Shown piece after piece: positions 1 to 6,328 of a stretch of DNA of 7,055 bases. Made by a program: the position numbers and the translations under genes. The notes beneath the pieces were generated by a model, which was given only the letters and a program-made list of their open reading frames with translations, searched no databases and was not told the DNA's origin. The stretch is taken from NCBI GenBank assembly GCA_030620065.1, contig JAUXFJ010000081.1:1-7055 (forward strand). The letters run 5' to 3'. How positions within the stretch are numbered: the stretch's first letter is position 1; every line of letters starts with the position of its first letter. This stretch comes from Anaerolineaceae bacterium (lineage in GTDB: Bacteria; Chloroflexota; Anaerolineae; Anaerolineales; Anaerolineaceae).

Positions 1-2570
1 GCCTAATTCTCCCACTACTGAGTGCCCTTCCGATGAAGATAGCAGGTTTCAATCCTTTAGATTACACCCAAGCAGGTATACTGCGTGCAACTCTTTTCGT
101 GGTACCGATGGCACTGCTCTCAATAACAATAGGCCTTTTATGGAATCGGCGGGTATGGCTTCAATGCGCTGCCATCTTCTGGAGCATCTTTACAGTCTTT
201 TACACAACCATATTCACTCAGGGAGACGGTTTTTTCGCGGGTATGATGGGAGCATTGGGATATTGGATGGCACAGCAAAGTGTCCAGCGCGGTAGTCAAC
301 CTTTGTATTATTATGCACTCGTTCAGGTACCGCTGTATGAATTCCTTCCCGCTATTGGGACAATTATGGCACTGATCATCGGTATTGCAAAAGGACTCTT
401 CATCAGCAAAGCCAATCACCCTTTTGAAGCACCAGAATCCCAAACCGTTACCAAATCTGATACAGAAGATATTCCAGAACTTACAGCAGAAAACGCACCT
501 ACCCTTATTCAAACCGATACCAAAAAGGAAGAAAACAAACTGGAAGAAACAAGCCTACCACAGAAAAAACGCTTCTTTTCTGACCCGCCGGATAACACCG
601 GTGAGCTGCGACCAGTGCCTATTTTACTCTTGCTGTTTTTCTGGTCCTTGATTAGTTTGACCGCCTTCAGCCTTGCTGGTGAACGTATGCCCTGGCTGAC
701 GACGCATATCGCTATGCCCCTGATTTTATGTTCCGCCTGGGGAGTAGGATATCTCCTTGAAACCACCCCATGGCATGAAATTGTCAAGAAAAAAGGTTTT
801 CTCGTTTTCACTCTTGGCTTACTTTTCATTCTTGCCTTGAGCAGTATGTTTGGCTCCTTGCTTGGTATCAATCCCCCCTTCCAGGGTAAGGAATTGGATC
901 AACTCAGAGCAACCAGCACTTTCTTATTGGCTTTATTGGCATCGATCGGTAGCGCAGTCGGTTTATTGATTTTGTTAAAAGATTGGTCATTCCGCAGTTT
1001 CTGGCGCTTGCTTCTCCTGTCCGGTTTTCTTATTCTGGGTGTGATCACCTTCCGTACTTCTTTCCGTGCCAGCTACATCCTTTACGATACCGCCCAAGAA
1101 TTCCTTGTCTATGCGCATGCCTCGCGCGACCCCAAAGACATCCTTGAGCAAATCGAGGAGATATCTTCACGCCTAACGGGTGGTAAAGATATCGTTGTAG
1201 CCTATGATAATGATTGCCTATATCCTTACTGGTGGTACTTCCGTGACTACCCCAACCGCCGTTGGTATAATGATACACCCACCAAAGACCTGCGCAATGC
1301 ACCCATTATCCTGGTCGGGAATGATAACTTCGCCAAGATTGAGCCTGTGGTCTCGAAGAACTATTACCGCTTTGACTACAAACGCATGTGGTGGCCGATG
1401 GAAGACTATAGCAATCTAACCTTCCAGCGCATCTTCGATGCGATCAAAGATCCCAATATGCGCACAGCGCTTTGGAATATCTGGTTCAACCGCGATTACA
1501 CACTTTATTCCCAGGTTACGGGAAGGACCAACCTGACTCTTACAAATTGGTCACCAGTTGACACAATGCGCATGTACATCCGCAAAGATATTGCTGCCCA
1601 AATCTGGGAATACGGCTTGGCTCCTGTTCCAGAAGAACCCAAGGTTGATCCCTACGAAGCGGGCACTATCAGTTTGGATGCCGACATAGTGATCACCTCC
1701 GCAGATGGTTTAGCTTTCTCTGCGCCGCGTGGTATTGCCATCGCTCCAGACGGAAGTCTCTACATAGCCGATTCCCGCAATCACCGCATCATCCACCTCA
1801 GTGAGAACGGCGCGCTGCTGCATGAATGGGGAACCTATGCTGACATTCTTTCAGGTAACGCACCCGAAGGGACTTTTAATGAACCTTGGGGTATCGCGGT
1901 CAGCCCGGATGGCAATGTCTTTGTCGCAGATACCTGGAATCATCGCATCCAGAAATTCACTCCCGATGGACAGTTCATCACGATGTGGAATGAGTTTGGC
2001 GATACCCAAGCACCCGATTCATTCTGGGGCCCACGCGGTATTGCGGTAGACTTCATGGGTCGTGTTTACGTCACCGACACCGGCAAACAGCGCGTTGTGA
2101 TCTTTGACAGCAACGGCAAGTACATCACTCATTTCGGCGGACTTGGTTTGCTACCTGGTCAATTCGACGAACCGGTAGGCATCGCAGTTGACAATATAGG
2201 CCATGTCTATATTGCAGACACATGGAACAACCGCATCCAGATCATGGCACCAGACCCCGACTACATGAACTACACCAACATACTTTCATGGGAAGTCGAT
2301 GTATGGAACAGCCAAACTTTGGATAATAAACCTTTCCTGGCAATCAACAGCACCGGGAAGATATTCATCAGCGACCCTGATACTGGACGCATACTCCAAT
2401 TCGACACCCAGAGCAACTTCGTCAATATTTGGGGCGGCTTTGATAACGCTATCGTAATTGGAATCTCAAGCGGGCTGGCTATGGATGCACAGGATCACGT
2501 ATGGGTAAGCGATGCCTCAAATAACAGCTTGCTGCGTTTCACAGTCCCAACAACAGGATCCTCCCGGTGA
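1..2570 (+). CDS. Agl23-like (TIGR03663-type) membrane glycosyltransferase-related protein with C-terminal NHL propeller, 5'-partial
   Basis: The reading frame is open from the left edge: ten in-frame codons precede the first ATG at 33 with no stop, so the N-terminal GT-C half probably lies outside the window. Residues are counted from that ATG. Residues 54-103 carry a run typical, as I recall it, of the Agl23 family (YTTIFTQGDG, GYWMAQQSVQRGSQPLYYY, LYEFLP), and 216-225 read GERMPWLTTH. About nine hydrophobic segments lie near 18-38, 43-62, 67-80, 101-124, 195-215, 226-242, 256-279, 293-315 and 324-341. A charged, probably cytoplasmic insert rich in Lys and Glu spans about 125-193. An aromatic-rich domain follows (350-540, with YPYWWYFRDYPNRRWYND). 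Six NHL blades occupy about 555-838, with cores such as PRGIAIAPDGSLYIADSRNH and PWGIAVSPDGNVFVADTWNH. Family knowledge suggests a role in lipid-linked or surface glycan assembly; the propeller probably sits outside the membrane. Substrate is unknown. Confidence 0.85.
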   Translation, partial: LILPLLSALPMKIAGFNPLDYTQAGILRATLFVVPMALLSITIGLLWNRRVWLQCAAIFWSIFTVFYTTIFTQGDGFFAGMMGALGYWMAQQSVQRGSQPLYYYALVQVPLYEFLPAIGTIMALIIGIAKGLFISKANHPFEAPESQTVTKSDTEDIPELTAENAPTLIQTDTKKEENKLEETSLPQKKRFFSDPPDNTGELRPVPILLLLFFWSLISLTAFSLAGERMPWLTTHIAMPLILCSAWGVGYLLETTPWHEIVKKKGFLVFTLGLLFILALSSMFGSLLGINPPFQGKELDQLRATSTFLLALLASIGSAVGLLILLKDWSFRSFWRLLLLSGFLILGVITFRTSFRASYILYDTAQEFLVYAHASRDPKDILEQIEEISSRLTGGKDIVVAYDNDCLYPYWWYFRDYPNRRWYNDTPTKDLRNAPIILVGNDNFAKIEPVVSKNYYRFDYKRMWWPMEDYSNLTFQRIFDAIKDPNMRTALWNIWFNRDYTLYSQVTGRTNLTLTNWSPVDTMRMYIRKDIAAQIWEYGLAPVPEEPKVDPYEAGTISLDADIVITSADGLAFSAPRGIAIAPDGSLYIADSRNHRIIHLSENGALLHEWGTYADILSGNAPEGTFNEPWGIAVSPDGNVFVADTWNHRIQKFTPDGQFITMWNEFGDTQAPDSFWGPRGIAVDFMGRVYVTDTGKQRVVIFDSNGKYITHFGGLGLLPGQFDEPVGIAVDNIGHVYIADTWNNRIQIMAPDPDYMNYTNILSWEVDVWNSQTLDNKPFLAINSTGKIFISDPDTGRILQFDTQSNFVNIWGGFDNAIVIGISSGLAMDAQDHVWVSDASNNSLLRFTVPTTGSSR

Positions 2571-2639
2571 AGATACTTTGATACCGAACTTTCCCTCTAG
2601 TAATTGACTGATAGTAAATTCTACGGTCCTGCATGGCTT

Positions 2640-2675
2640 ATAAGCTGCGTCTAAGACGCAGCTTATTTCATCTTT
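2640..2675 (+). terminator. Rho-independent terminator after the Agl23-NHL gene
   Basis: A perfect 12-bp inverted repeat (ATAAGCTGCGTC, loop TAA, GACGCAGCTTAT) spans 2640-2666 and is followed by TTCATCTTT, an imperfect T-rich tract. It begins 69 bases after the stop codon of the plus-strand gene. The flank on the other side is not T-rich when read on the minus strand, so it mainly serves plus-strand transcription. Confidence 0.75.
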
Positions 2676-2678
2676 AAA

Positions 2679-2710
2679 TAAAAAAGCACCCCATTTACAA
2701 ACGGGGTGCT
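2679..2710 (-). terminator. Rho-independent terminator of the infC-rpmI-rplT operon
   Basis: Read on the minus strand, AGCACCCC (2710-2703) pairs with GGGGTGCT (2692-2685). The stem can be extended inward by a G-T and A-T pairs to leave a short loop. A TTTTT run (2684-2680) and further A/T bases follow at once. It lies 24 bases after the rplT stop codon and closes the minus-strand operon, back to back with the plus-strand terminator. Confidence 0.88.
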
Positions 2711-2734
2711 AAGCTTACTGGATTTAATAATATT

Positions 2735-3088
2735 TTATTTTTTCGCAGTGGCTTTCTCTACAACTGCCGTGAACGCTTGCGGATCACGCACAGCAATATC
2801 AGCCAGAATCTTGCGATTCAAATTGATATCAGCGTTTTTCATCGCAAAAATCAATTTGCTATAGCTAATGCCATTTTGACGTGCTGCCGCATTGATGCGT
2901 GTGATCCATAGCTTGCGCAAATCACGTTTACGGTTGCGGCGGTCGCGGTAAGCATACCACTGACTCTTTAAAAAAGCTTCGTTTGCACGCCGAAACAGAT
3001 TATTTCGTGTTCCTGCGTAGCCTTCATTGTGCTTAAGCAGCCTTTTGTGCCGTCTTCGGCGGTAAGGCCCACTTTTTACTCTTGCCAT
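2735..3088 (-). CDS. rplT: 50S ribosomal protein L20
   Basis: The 117-residue product matches bacterial L20 over its full usual length. The basic N-terminal extension (MARVKSGPYRRRRHKRLLKH) threads into 23S rRNA, and the globular part shows the conserved block RDLRKLWITRINAAARQNG (55-73) followed by SYSKLI, then NRKILADIAVRDPQAF (91-106). L20 is an early assembly protein of the large subunit and, in E. coli and Bacillus subtilis, represses its own operon by binding an mRNA structure that mimics its 23S site. The ATG at 3088 is preceded by AGGAG (3099-3095) at six bases' distance. It is the last gene of infC-rpmI-rplT and is followed by a strong terminator. pheST, next in the E. coli order, is absent here. 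Confidence 0.97.
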   Translation of the reverse strand: MARVKSGPYRRRRHKRLLKHNEGYAGTRNNLFRRANEAFLKSQWYAYRDRRNRKRDLRKLWITRINAAARQNGISYSKLIFAMKNADINLNRKILADIAVRDPQAFTAVVEKATAKK

Positions 3089-3100
3089 TTCTTACTCCTC

Positions 3101-3155
3101 TGCGAACCCCTGGGCGTCAGATTTCTCATCCAGTTGTTTACACCCAGCAGCCGCA
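3101..3155 (-). promoter_or_regulatory. Irregular hairpin in the rpmI-rplT spacer, candidate L20 operator
   Basis: On the minus strand TGCG (3155-3152) can pair with CGCA (3104-3101), and CTGGGTG (3147-3141) with CGCCCAG (3116-3110) with one G-U pair. The two helices are separated by an internal loop of GCTG against GGGTT. The inner part holds a further small GAT/ATC hairpin. The 3' foot ends two bases before the rplT Shine-Dalgarno (3099-3095), so folding or protein binding could affect access to the ribosome site. The pairing is visible; the L20-operator role is inferred from L20 autocontrol in other bacteria. Confidence 0.4.
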
Positions 3156-3187
3156 ATCAATAAAAATAATAAATCGGTATTGAATGG

Positions 3188-3424
3188 TTAACTCTTCTTG
3201 CTCATATAAGGTGCCAAACGTTTAATGTGCTTGATAAGACCCTTCGCCTTAACTGGGATCATTTCATCAAGCAAATACTTCGTCCGCTTGGACGTATTGC
3301 GGCGCAAGTGGCCTTTACCAACCTTGGTGCGCACAATCTTGCCCGACCCAGTCATGCGAAAGCGTTTGGAGGTCGCCTTATGAGTCTTCATCTTGTACTT
3401 GCCTTTTCTCTTTTTGCGAGCCAC
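3188..3424 (-). CDS. rpmI: 50S ribosomal protein L35
   Basis: The product has 78 residues from the chosen start and contains the L35 core MKTHKATSKRFRMTGSGKI (12-30), then RRNTSKRTKYLLDEM and the C-terminal IKRLAPY (68-74). It is longer than the common ~65-residue L35: there is a basic MARKKRKGKY extension at the front and a short MSKKS tail, a form I associate with Chloroflexota. A TTG two codons earlier (3430) is in frame, but it would lie one base from the AGGAG at 3436-3432. The GTG at 3424 lies seven bases from it and gives the expected MARKK start. L35 is a small protein of the large ribosomal subunit. The gene sits between infC and rplT, the standard order. Confidence 0.95.
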   Translation of the reverse strand: MARKKRKGKYKMKTHKATSKRFRMTGSGKIVRTKVGKGHLRRNTSKRTKYLLDEMIPVKAKGLIKHIKRLAPYMSKKS

Positions 3425-3431
3425 GATCAAA

Positions 3432-3436
3432 CTCCT
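3432..3436 (-). promoter_or_regulatory. Ribosome binding site of rpmI
   Basis: AGGAG on the minus strand, inside GAGAGGAG, lies seven bases before GTG 3424-3422. This spacing selects that GTG over the in-frame TTG at 3430. Confidence 0.8.
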
Positions 3437-3447
3437 CTCATGAAAAT

Positions 3448-3492
3448 CCTACGGCTGTATAGTCTTGCCTCAACCGTAGGTCATAAACCTAC
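3448..3492 (-). promoter_or_regulatory. Two mutually exclusive hairpins in the infC-rpmI spacer
   Basis: On the minus strand GTAGG (3492-3488) can pair with CCTAC (3480-3476) over a seven-base loop. The same bases, as CCTACGG (3480-3474), can instead pair perfectly with CCGTAGG (3454-3448) over a 19-base loop. Both cannot form at once. The downstream stem ends 11 bases before the rpmI Shine-Dalgarno. No U-tract follows, so this is not a terminator; a switch in translation or message stability is possible but unproven. Confidence 0.4.
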
Positions 3493-3530
3493 TAAATTAT
3501 TATCGATTGATGAAGGCTTATAAACCTACT
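3483..3530. repeat. 11-bp direct repeat around the infC stop codon
   Basis: ATAAACCTACT occurs at 3483-3493 and again at 3520-3530 (plus-strand reading), 37 bases apart. The second copy contains the infC stop (TAG on the minus strand, 3528-3526). The first copy supplies the left arm of the first alternative hairpin before rpmI. The match is exact, but it is short and AT-rich. Confidence 0.5.
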
Positions 3531-4041
3531 TCTTCGGTACCAGCATCATGAACATTGAGCGCCCTTCCATATTGGGGGCTTGTTCAATATCGCCGACATC
3601 TGATAGCTCTTCAGCAATCTCCCGAAGATCTTCAAGGGCAAGTTCCGGATAAGTGATCTCACGACCACGAAACCGGATCGTCACCCTCACCTTCTTGCCC
3701 GACTGCAACCATCTCCGTGCATCACGGACTTTAAAGCCTCTGTGATGCTCATTCGTCTTTGGTCGCAGACGGATTTCCTTCATCTCAACTTTCGTTTGAG
3801 CCTTTCGAGCTTCGCGTTCCTTTTTCTCTTTTTCGTAACGGAACTTGCCAAAGTTCATAATACGACAAACTGGTGGCTCAGCGTTTGGAGCAATTTCAAC
3901 CAGATCGAAACCGGCGTCCTCAGCTCTTTGCAAGGCATCTGCGCGGGATACAATACCCACGTTTTCACCCGTCTCATCTACCAGACGGATTTTTTGCGCC
4001 CTGATACCTTCATTTACTCTATACCTATTTTTACTACTTAT
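3526..4041 (-). CDS. infC: Translation initiation factor IF-3, with ATA start codon
   Basis: The 171-residue product has both IF3 domains. The N-domain contains RYRVNEGIRA (6-15), LVDETGENVG (20-29) and PPVCRIMNFGKFRYE (56-70). A charged linker follows (about 71-86), then the C-domain with KEIRLRP (88-94) and KVRVTIRFRGRE (117-128). IF3 binds the 30S subunit, prevents premature 50S joining and checks initiator tRNA pairing with the start codon. The first standard start codon, GTG 3960, would remove 27 conserved residues including RVNEGIR. Upstream in frame back to the TAA at 4110-4108 there is no ATG, GTG or TTG. ATA at 4041-4039 gives the expected family N-terminus and lies six bases after AGGAG. 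Rare start codons on infC (AUU in E. coli) underlie IF3 autorepression. Confidence 0.95.
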   Translation of the reverse strand: MSSKNRYRVNEGIRAQKIRLVDETGENVGIVSRADALQRAEDAGFDLVEIAPNAEPPVCRIMNFGKFRYEKEKKEREARKAQTKVEMKEIRLRPKTNEHHRGFKVRDARRWLQSGKKVRVTIRFRGREITYPELALEDLREIAEELSDVGDIEQAPNMEGRSMFMMLVPKK

Positions 4042-4047
4042 TGTCTT

Positions 4048-4052
4048 CTCCT
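4048..4052 (-). promoter_or_regulatory. Ribosome binding site of infC, supporting an ATA start
   Basis: AGGAG on the minus strand, within AGAGGAG, is followed by AAGACA and then ATA 4041-4039. No Shine-Dalgarno with suitable spacing is seen before the GTG at 3960, whose upstream bases read GAGACGGGTGAAAAC. Confidence 0.75.
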
Positions 4053-4054
4053 CT

Positions 4055-4101
4055 GTTCGCTTTTCTTCTCTATTGTTAAACGAACCGTTCTGTTTCCAGA
4101 A
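4055..4101 (-). promoter_or_regulatory. infC leader hairpins
   Basis: On the minus strand TTCTG-GAAA-CAGAA (4101-4088) is a perfect five-pair stem with a GNRA-type tetraloop. It is followed by GTTCG (4085-4081), which can pair with CGAAC (4059-4055) across a purine-rich loop. The second stem ends two bases before the Shine-Dalgarno. If the promoter at 4139-4107 is right, much of the short infC leader folds in this way. A control function is a guess. Confidence 0.4.
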
Positions 4102-4106
4102 TGCAT

Positions 4107-4139
4107 ATTATAATACCATAACCATACCGAAACCGTCAA
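4107..4139 (-). promoter_or_regulatory. Sigma70-type promoter for infC-rpmI-rplT
   Basis: On the minus strand TTGACG (4139-4134) matches the -35 consensus at five of six bases. TATTAT (4115-4110) follows after 18 bases and overlaps a perfect TATAAT (4112-4107) at 21 bases. Transcription would start near 4100, giving a leader of about 60 bases. It lies in the 146-base thrS-infC spacer. I see no terminator after thrS, so read-through from thrS is also likely. Confidence 0.6.
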
Positions 4140-4187
4140 CGAACCTGGGGGATTATTCCAGCGATTCCGGTATGTATTCCTCAGTCC

Positions 4188-5978
4188 TTATGCGGCCTTT
4201 AGTGCTATTTCTTCCTTTGCCAATGCGATGAAATCTGCCATCGGCATCGCACCGGGGTTCTCGCCACCGCGCTTTCGTAACGCAACCTGCCCATCTTCCA
4301 TCTCGCGGTCACCGACCACCAGCATATATGGGATCTTCTGCTTCTGCGCATCACGGATCTTTGCATTCATACGTTCTTTACGCTCATCCACCTTAACCCT
4401 GATACCAGCTTCTTTCAGTTTAGCAGCCACCGTGTCAGCATATTCAAGATGGCGGTCTGCAATTGGGATGAGCACAGCCTGAACTGGTGCTAGCCAAACC
4501 GGGAATGCACCTCCATAATGTTCGATGAGTATGCCGAAGAAACGCTCAACGCTGCCCATCAAGGCTCGATGGATCATATAAGGTCTATGCGGTTGTCCAT
4601 CCTCGCCAATGTAATTCATATCGAAACGCTCAGGCAGGTTGAAGTCAAACTGAATCGTTGAAAGCTGCCACTCACGCCCTAAAGCATCACTGATCTTGAT
4701 GTCAATCTTTGGCCCATAGAAAGCGCCACCGCCCTCATCCACCTCATAAGACAGCTTAGCGCGCTTTAAAGCCGCCTCTAAGGCTGCCTCAGCATCACGC
4801 CAACGCTCTGGCTCACCAACTGATTTCTCAGGCATCGTACTTAAGAAAGCCTTGAACTCCTTGAACCCAAACGCCCTCAGGATATGCAAACTGAAACCAA
4901 GTACAAAATCGATCTCCTCGGGCATTTGATCCGGTCGGCAGAAGTGGTGCGCATCATCCTGCGTGAACCCGCGTACGCGCATCAACCCATGCAGTACACC
5001 GCTGCGTTCATAGCGATAGACCGTACCCATTTCAGCATAACGCATTGGCAAGTCGCGATACGAGCGCAGGCCGCTCTTGTATATATGCACATGGAAGGGG
5101 CAGTTCATCGGCTTGAGATAATAGGCTTGCCCTTCAATTTCTATCGGGGAATACATATTCTCATTGTAAAAGTCAAGATGCCCACTCGTCTCCCACAGGG
5201 AAGCCTTGCCAATATGCGGCGTGTAAACAAATTCATATCCCGCTTTATCATGCTCATCTCCCCAATAACGCTCGGCCAGATAGCGTATACGTGCGCCATT
5301 AGGGTGCCAGAGGATCAAACCCGTACCGATCTCATCATTTGAGCTGTACAGGTCCAGCTCCCTCCCGAGCCTTCGATGATCGCGCTTTTTTGCCTCTTCG
5401 AGCTTCCAGAGATAATCCTTCAGCTCTTGCGGGGTTTCCCAAGCCGTGCCGTAAATGCGCTGCAACATGGTGTTGTGCTCATCACCGCGCCAATAGGCTC
5501 CCGCAACATTCATCAATTTTATTGCCTTGGGATTGATCACGCTTGTATCATCCACATGCGGTCCGCGGCAGAGATCGATGAAATTGCCCGAGCTGTAAAT
5601 AGACAAGGTAACTTTTTCACCTATAGGGTTGCCATACTCGTCTTCATTGCCCTCTTCCAATCCATCGATCAGCTCAAGCTTATAAGGCTGGTCTGCGAAT
5701 AGTTTACGCGCCTCTTCAGCGCTGACCTCTTTGCGCTCAAAAGTCAGCTTACTGGCAATGATCTTCTTCATTCGCGTTTGAATCTCTTTCAGATCTTCTG
5801 GCGTGAGCGGGCGCGGTAGTTCGAAATCATAGTAGAAACCATTTTCGATTGGCGGCCCGATGGCAACCTTCCCCTCAGGGAATTTCTCCAATACTGCTTC
5901 TGCCATAACGTGTGCTGTTGAGTGGCGTATCTTATATAGCCGTGATTCCTCGTAATTGCTATTCTTCTCTTCAGACAT
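4188..5978 (-). CDS. thrS: Threonyl-tRNA synthetase, form without N-terminal TGS domain
   Basis: This class II synthetase charges tRNA-Thr with threonine in the cytoplasm. From the chosen start it has 596 residues. The editing domain shows HSTAH (19-23) and CRGPH (137-141), the four metal/editing positions of the N2 domain. The catalytic core has the zinc ligands Cys293 (MNCP), His344 (DDAHHF) and His470 (MIHRAL), spaced exactly as C334, H385 and H511 of E. coli. Motif 2 is YRYERSG-VLHGLMRVRGF, and motif 3 is around HRALMGSVERFFG. The anticodon-binding domain begins near 498 (PVQAVLIPI). The ~60-residue TGS domain of the 642-residue E. coli enzyme is missing. ATG 5978 lies five bases after GGAGG; an earlier in-frame ATG (5990) and TTG (5996) are less well placed. 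A T-box leader controls it. Confidence 0.97.
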   Translation of the reverse strand: MSEEKNSNYEESRLYKIRHSTAHVMAEAVLEKFPEGKVAIGPPIENGFYYDFELPRPLTPEDLKEIQTRMKKIIASKLTFERKEVSAEEARKLFADQPYKLELIDGLEEGNEDEYGNPIGEKVTLSIYSSGNFIDLCRGPHVDDTSVINPKAIKLMNVAGAYWRGDEHNTMLQRIYGTAWETPQELKDYLWKLEEAKKRDHRRLGRELDLYSSNDEIGTGLILWHPNGARIRYLAERYWGDEHDKAGYEFVYTPHIGKASLWETSGHLDFYNENMYSPIEIEGQAYYLKPMNCPFHVHIYKSGLRSYRDLPMRYAEMGTVYRYERSGVLHGLMRVRGFTQDDAHHFCRPDQMPEEIDFVLGFSLHILRAFGFKEFKAFLSTMPEKSVGEPERWRDAEAALEAALKRAKLSYEVDEGGGAFYGPKIDIKISDALGREWQLSTIQFDFNLPERFDMNYIGEDGQPHRPYMIHRALMGSVERFFGILIEHYGGAFPVWLAPVQAVLIPIADRHLEYADTVAAKLKEAGIRVKVDERKERMNAKIRDAQKQKIPYMLVVGDREMEDGQVALRKRGGENPGAMPMADFIALAKEEIALKAA

Positions 5979-5983
5979 ATCAA

Positions 5984-5988
5984 CCTCC
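5984..5988 (-). promoter_or_regulatory. Ribosome binding site of thrS
   Basis: GGAGG on the minus strand is followed by TTGAT and ATG 5978-5976. It overlaps the alternative ATG at 5990, which argues for the downstream start and a protein beginning MSEEKN. Confidence 0.8.
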
Positions 5989-6016
5989 ATTTTCAAATAC
6001 TATCCTTTATTAAAAC

Positions 6017-6042
6017 AAAAAACCTCACCCACTGGGGCGAGA
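6017..6042 (-). terminator. Attenuator terminator of the thrS T-box leader
   Basis: On the minus strand TCTCGCCC (6042-6035), loop CAGT, and GGGTGAGG (6030-6023) form an eight-pair stem with U-G pairs, followed by TTTTTT (6022-6017). Its left arm shares the CGCCC bases needed by the antiterminator, so the two folds exclude each other. Confidence 0.85.
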
Positions 6043-6261
6043 GTTCTCTCACGCGGTTCCACCCAGATTGACGCAGCTTGTCAGGCATGGTCATCTCGAA
6101 TTGCCGATAACGGGGCTGCCGTTCACCTTACTGGGGGCTGTCCCCTGTTCAGGTTTCCGCTCGCGGGTGGTTTTGGCTGGTCCAAACCTGAGAAGACTTT
6201 CAGCTATCGGTCTTCCCTCTCTGTTGGCAGGATATCAGCTTACTATTCCCGTGTCACTGCG
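6017..6261 (-). promoter_or_regulatory. T-box riboswitch (tRNA-Thr sensing) upstream of thrS
   Basis: The minus strand carries the T-box core GGGTGGAACCGCG (6064-6052) just before a terminator. Its bulge reads UGGA (6061-6058), which would pair with an uncharged UCCA acceptor end; this fits the U discriminator base usual for tRNA-Thr. Stem I can be followed: CGC (6261-6259) with GCG (6160-6158) at the base, a k-turn-like AGTGA against CGA, CGGG with CCCG, then the specifier loop with AATAGTA (6247-6241) on the 5' side. The 3' side of that loop holds AAA-ACC-A, with the Thr specifier codon ACC at 6171-6169. GAAGAC/GTCTTC forms the distal stem. CTGGG before the core can pair with CCCAG to make the antiterminator. 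Uncharged tRNA-Thr should prevent termination and raise thrS expression. Confidence 0.93.
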
Positions 6262-6286
6262 TGTACTCGTATATTGTACCTTACTA

Positions 6287-6315
6287 ATAATAATCCGTCT
6301 TGAAGAAACTTGCAA
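6287..6315 (-). promoter_or_regulatory. Proximal promoter candidate for thrS
   Basis: On the minus strand TTGCAA (6315-6310) and TATTAT (6292-6287) are separated by 17 bases. A start near 6280 would place Stem I of the T-box about 20 bases into the transcript, a usual arrangement for such leaders. Confidence 0.5.
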
Positions 6316-6328
6316 GTAGGGCAAACTG

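Noticed and set aside
4038..4106. A 22-codon minus-strand ORF (MHSGNRTVRL...) whose TAA overlaps the infC ATA start as ATAA, like a coupled upstream ORF.
   Set aside because: It has no Shine-Dalgarno, and its ATG overlaps the predicted -10 element, so the main infC transcript would start after it. The overlap may be chance.
4148..4178. Three GGAAT copies on the minus strand just after the thrS stop, considered as a terminator or binding repeat.
   Set aside because: They are direct repeats with uneven spacing, form no stable stem and have no U-tract.
3845..4231. Plus-strand frames across the infC 5' region and thrS end.
   Set aside because: They are shadows of infC and its leader; no conserved residues or start signals were seen.
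4884..5342. A 152-codon plus-strand reading frame inside thrS.
   Set aside because: It is antisense to a fully conserved ThrRS coding region, has no family resemblance and no ribosome site that I can see.
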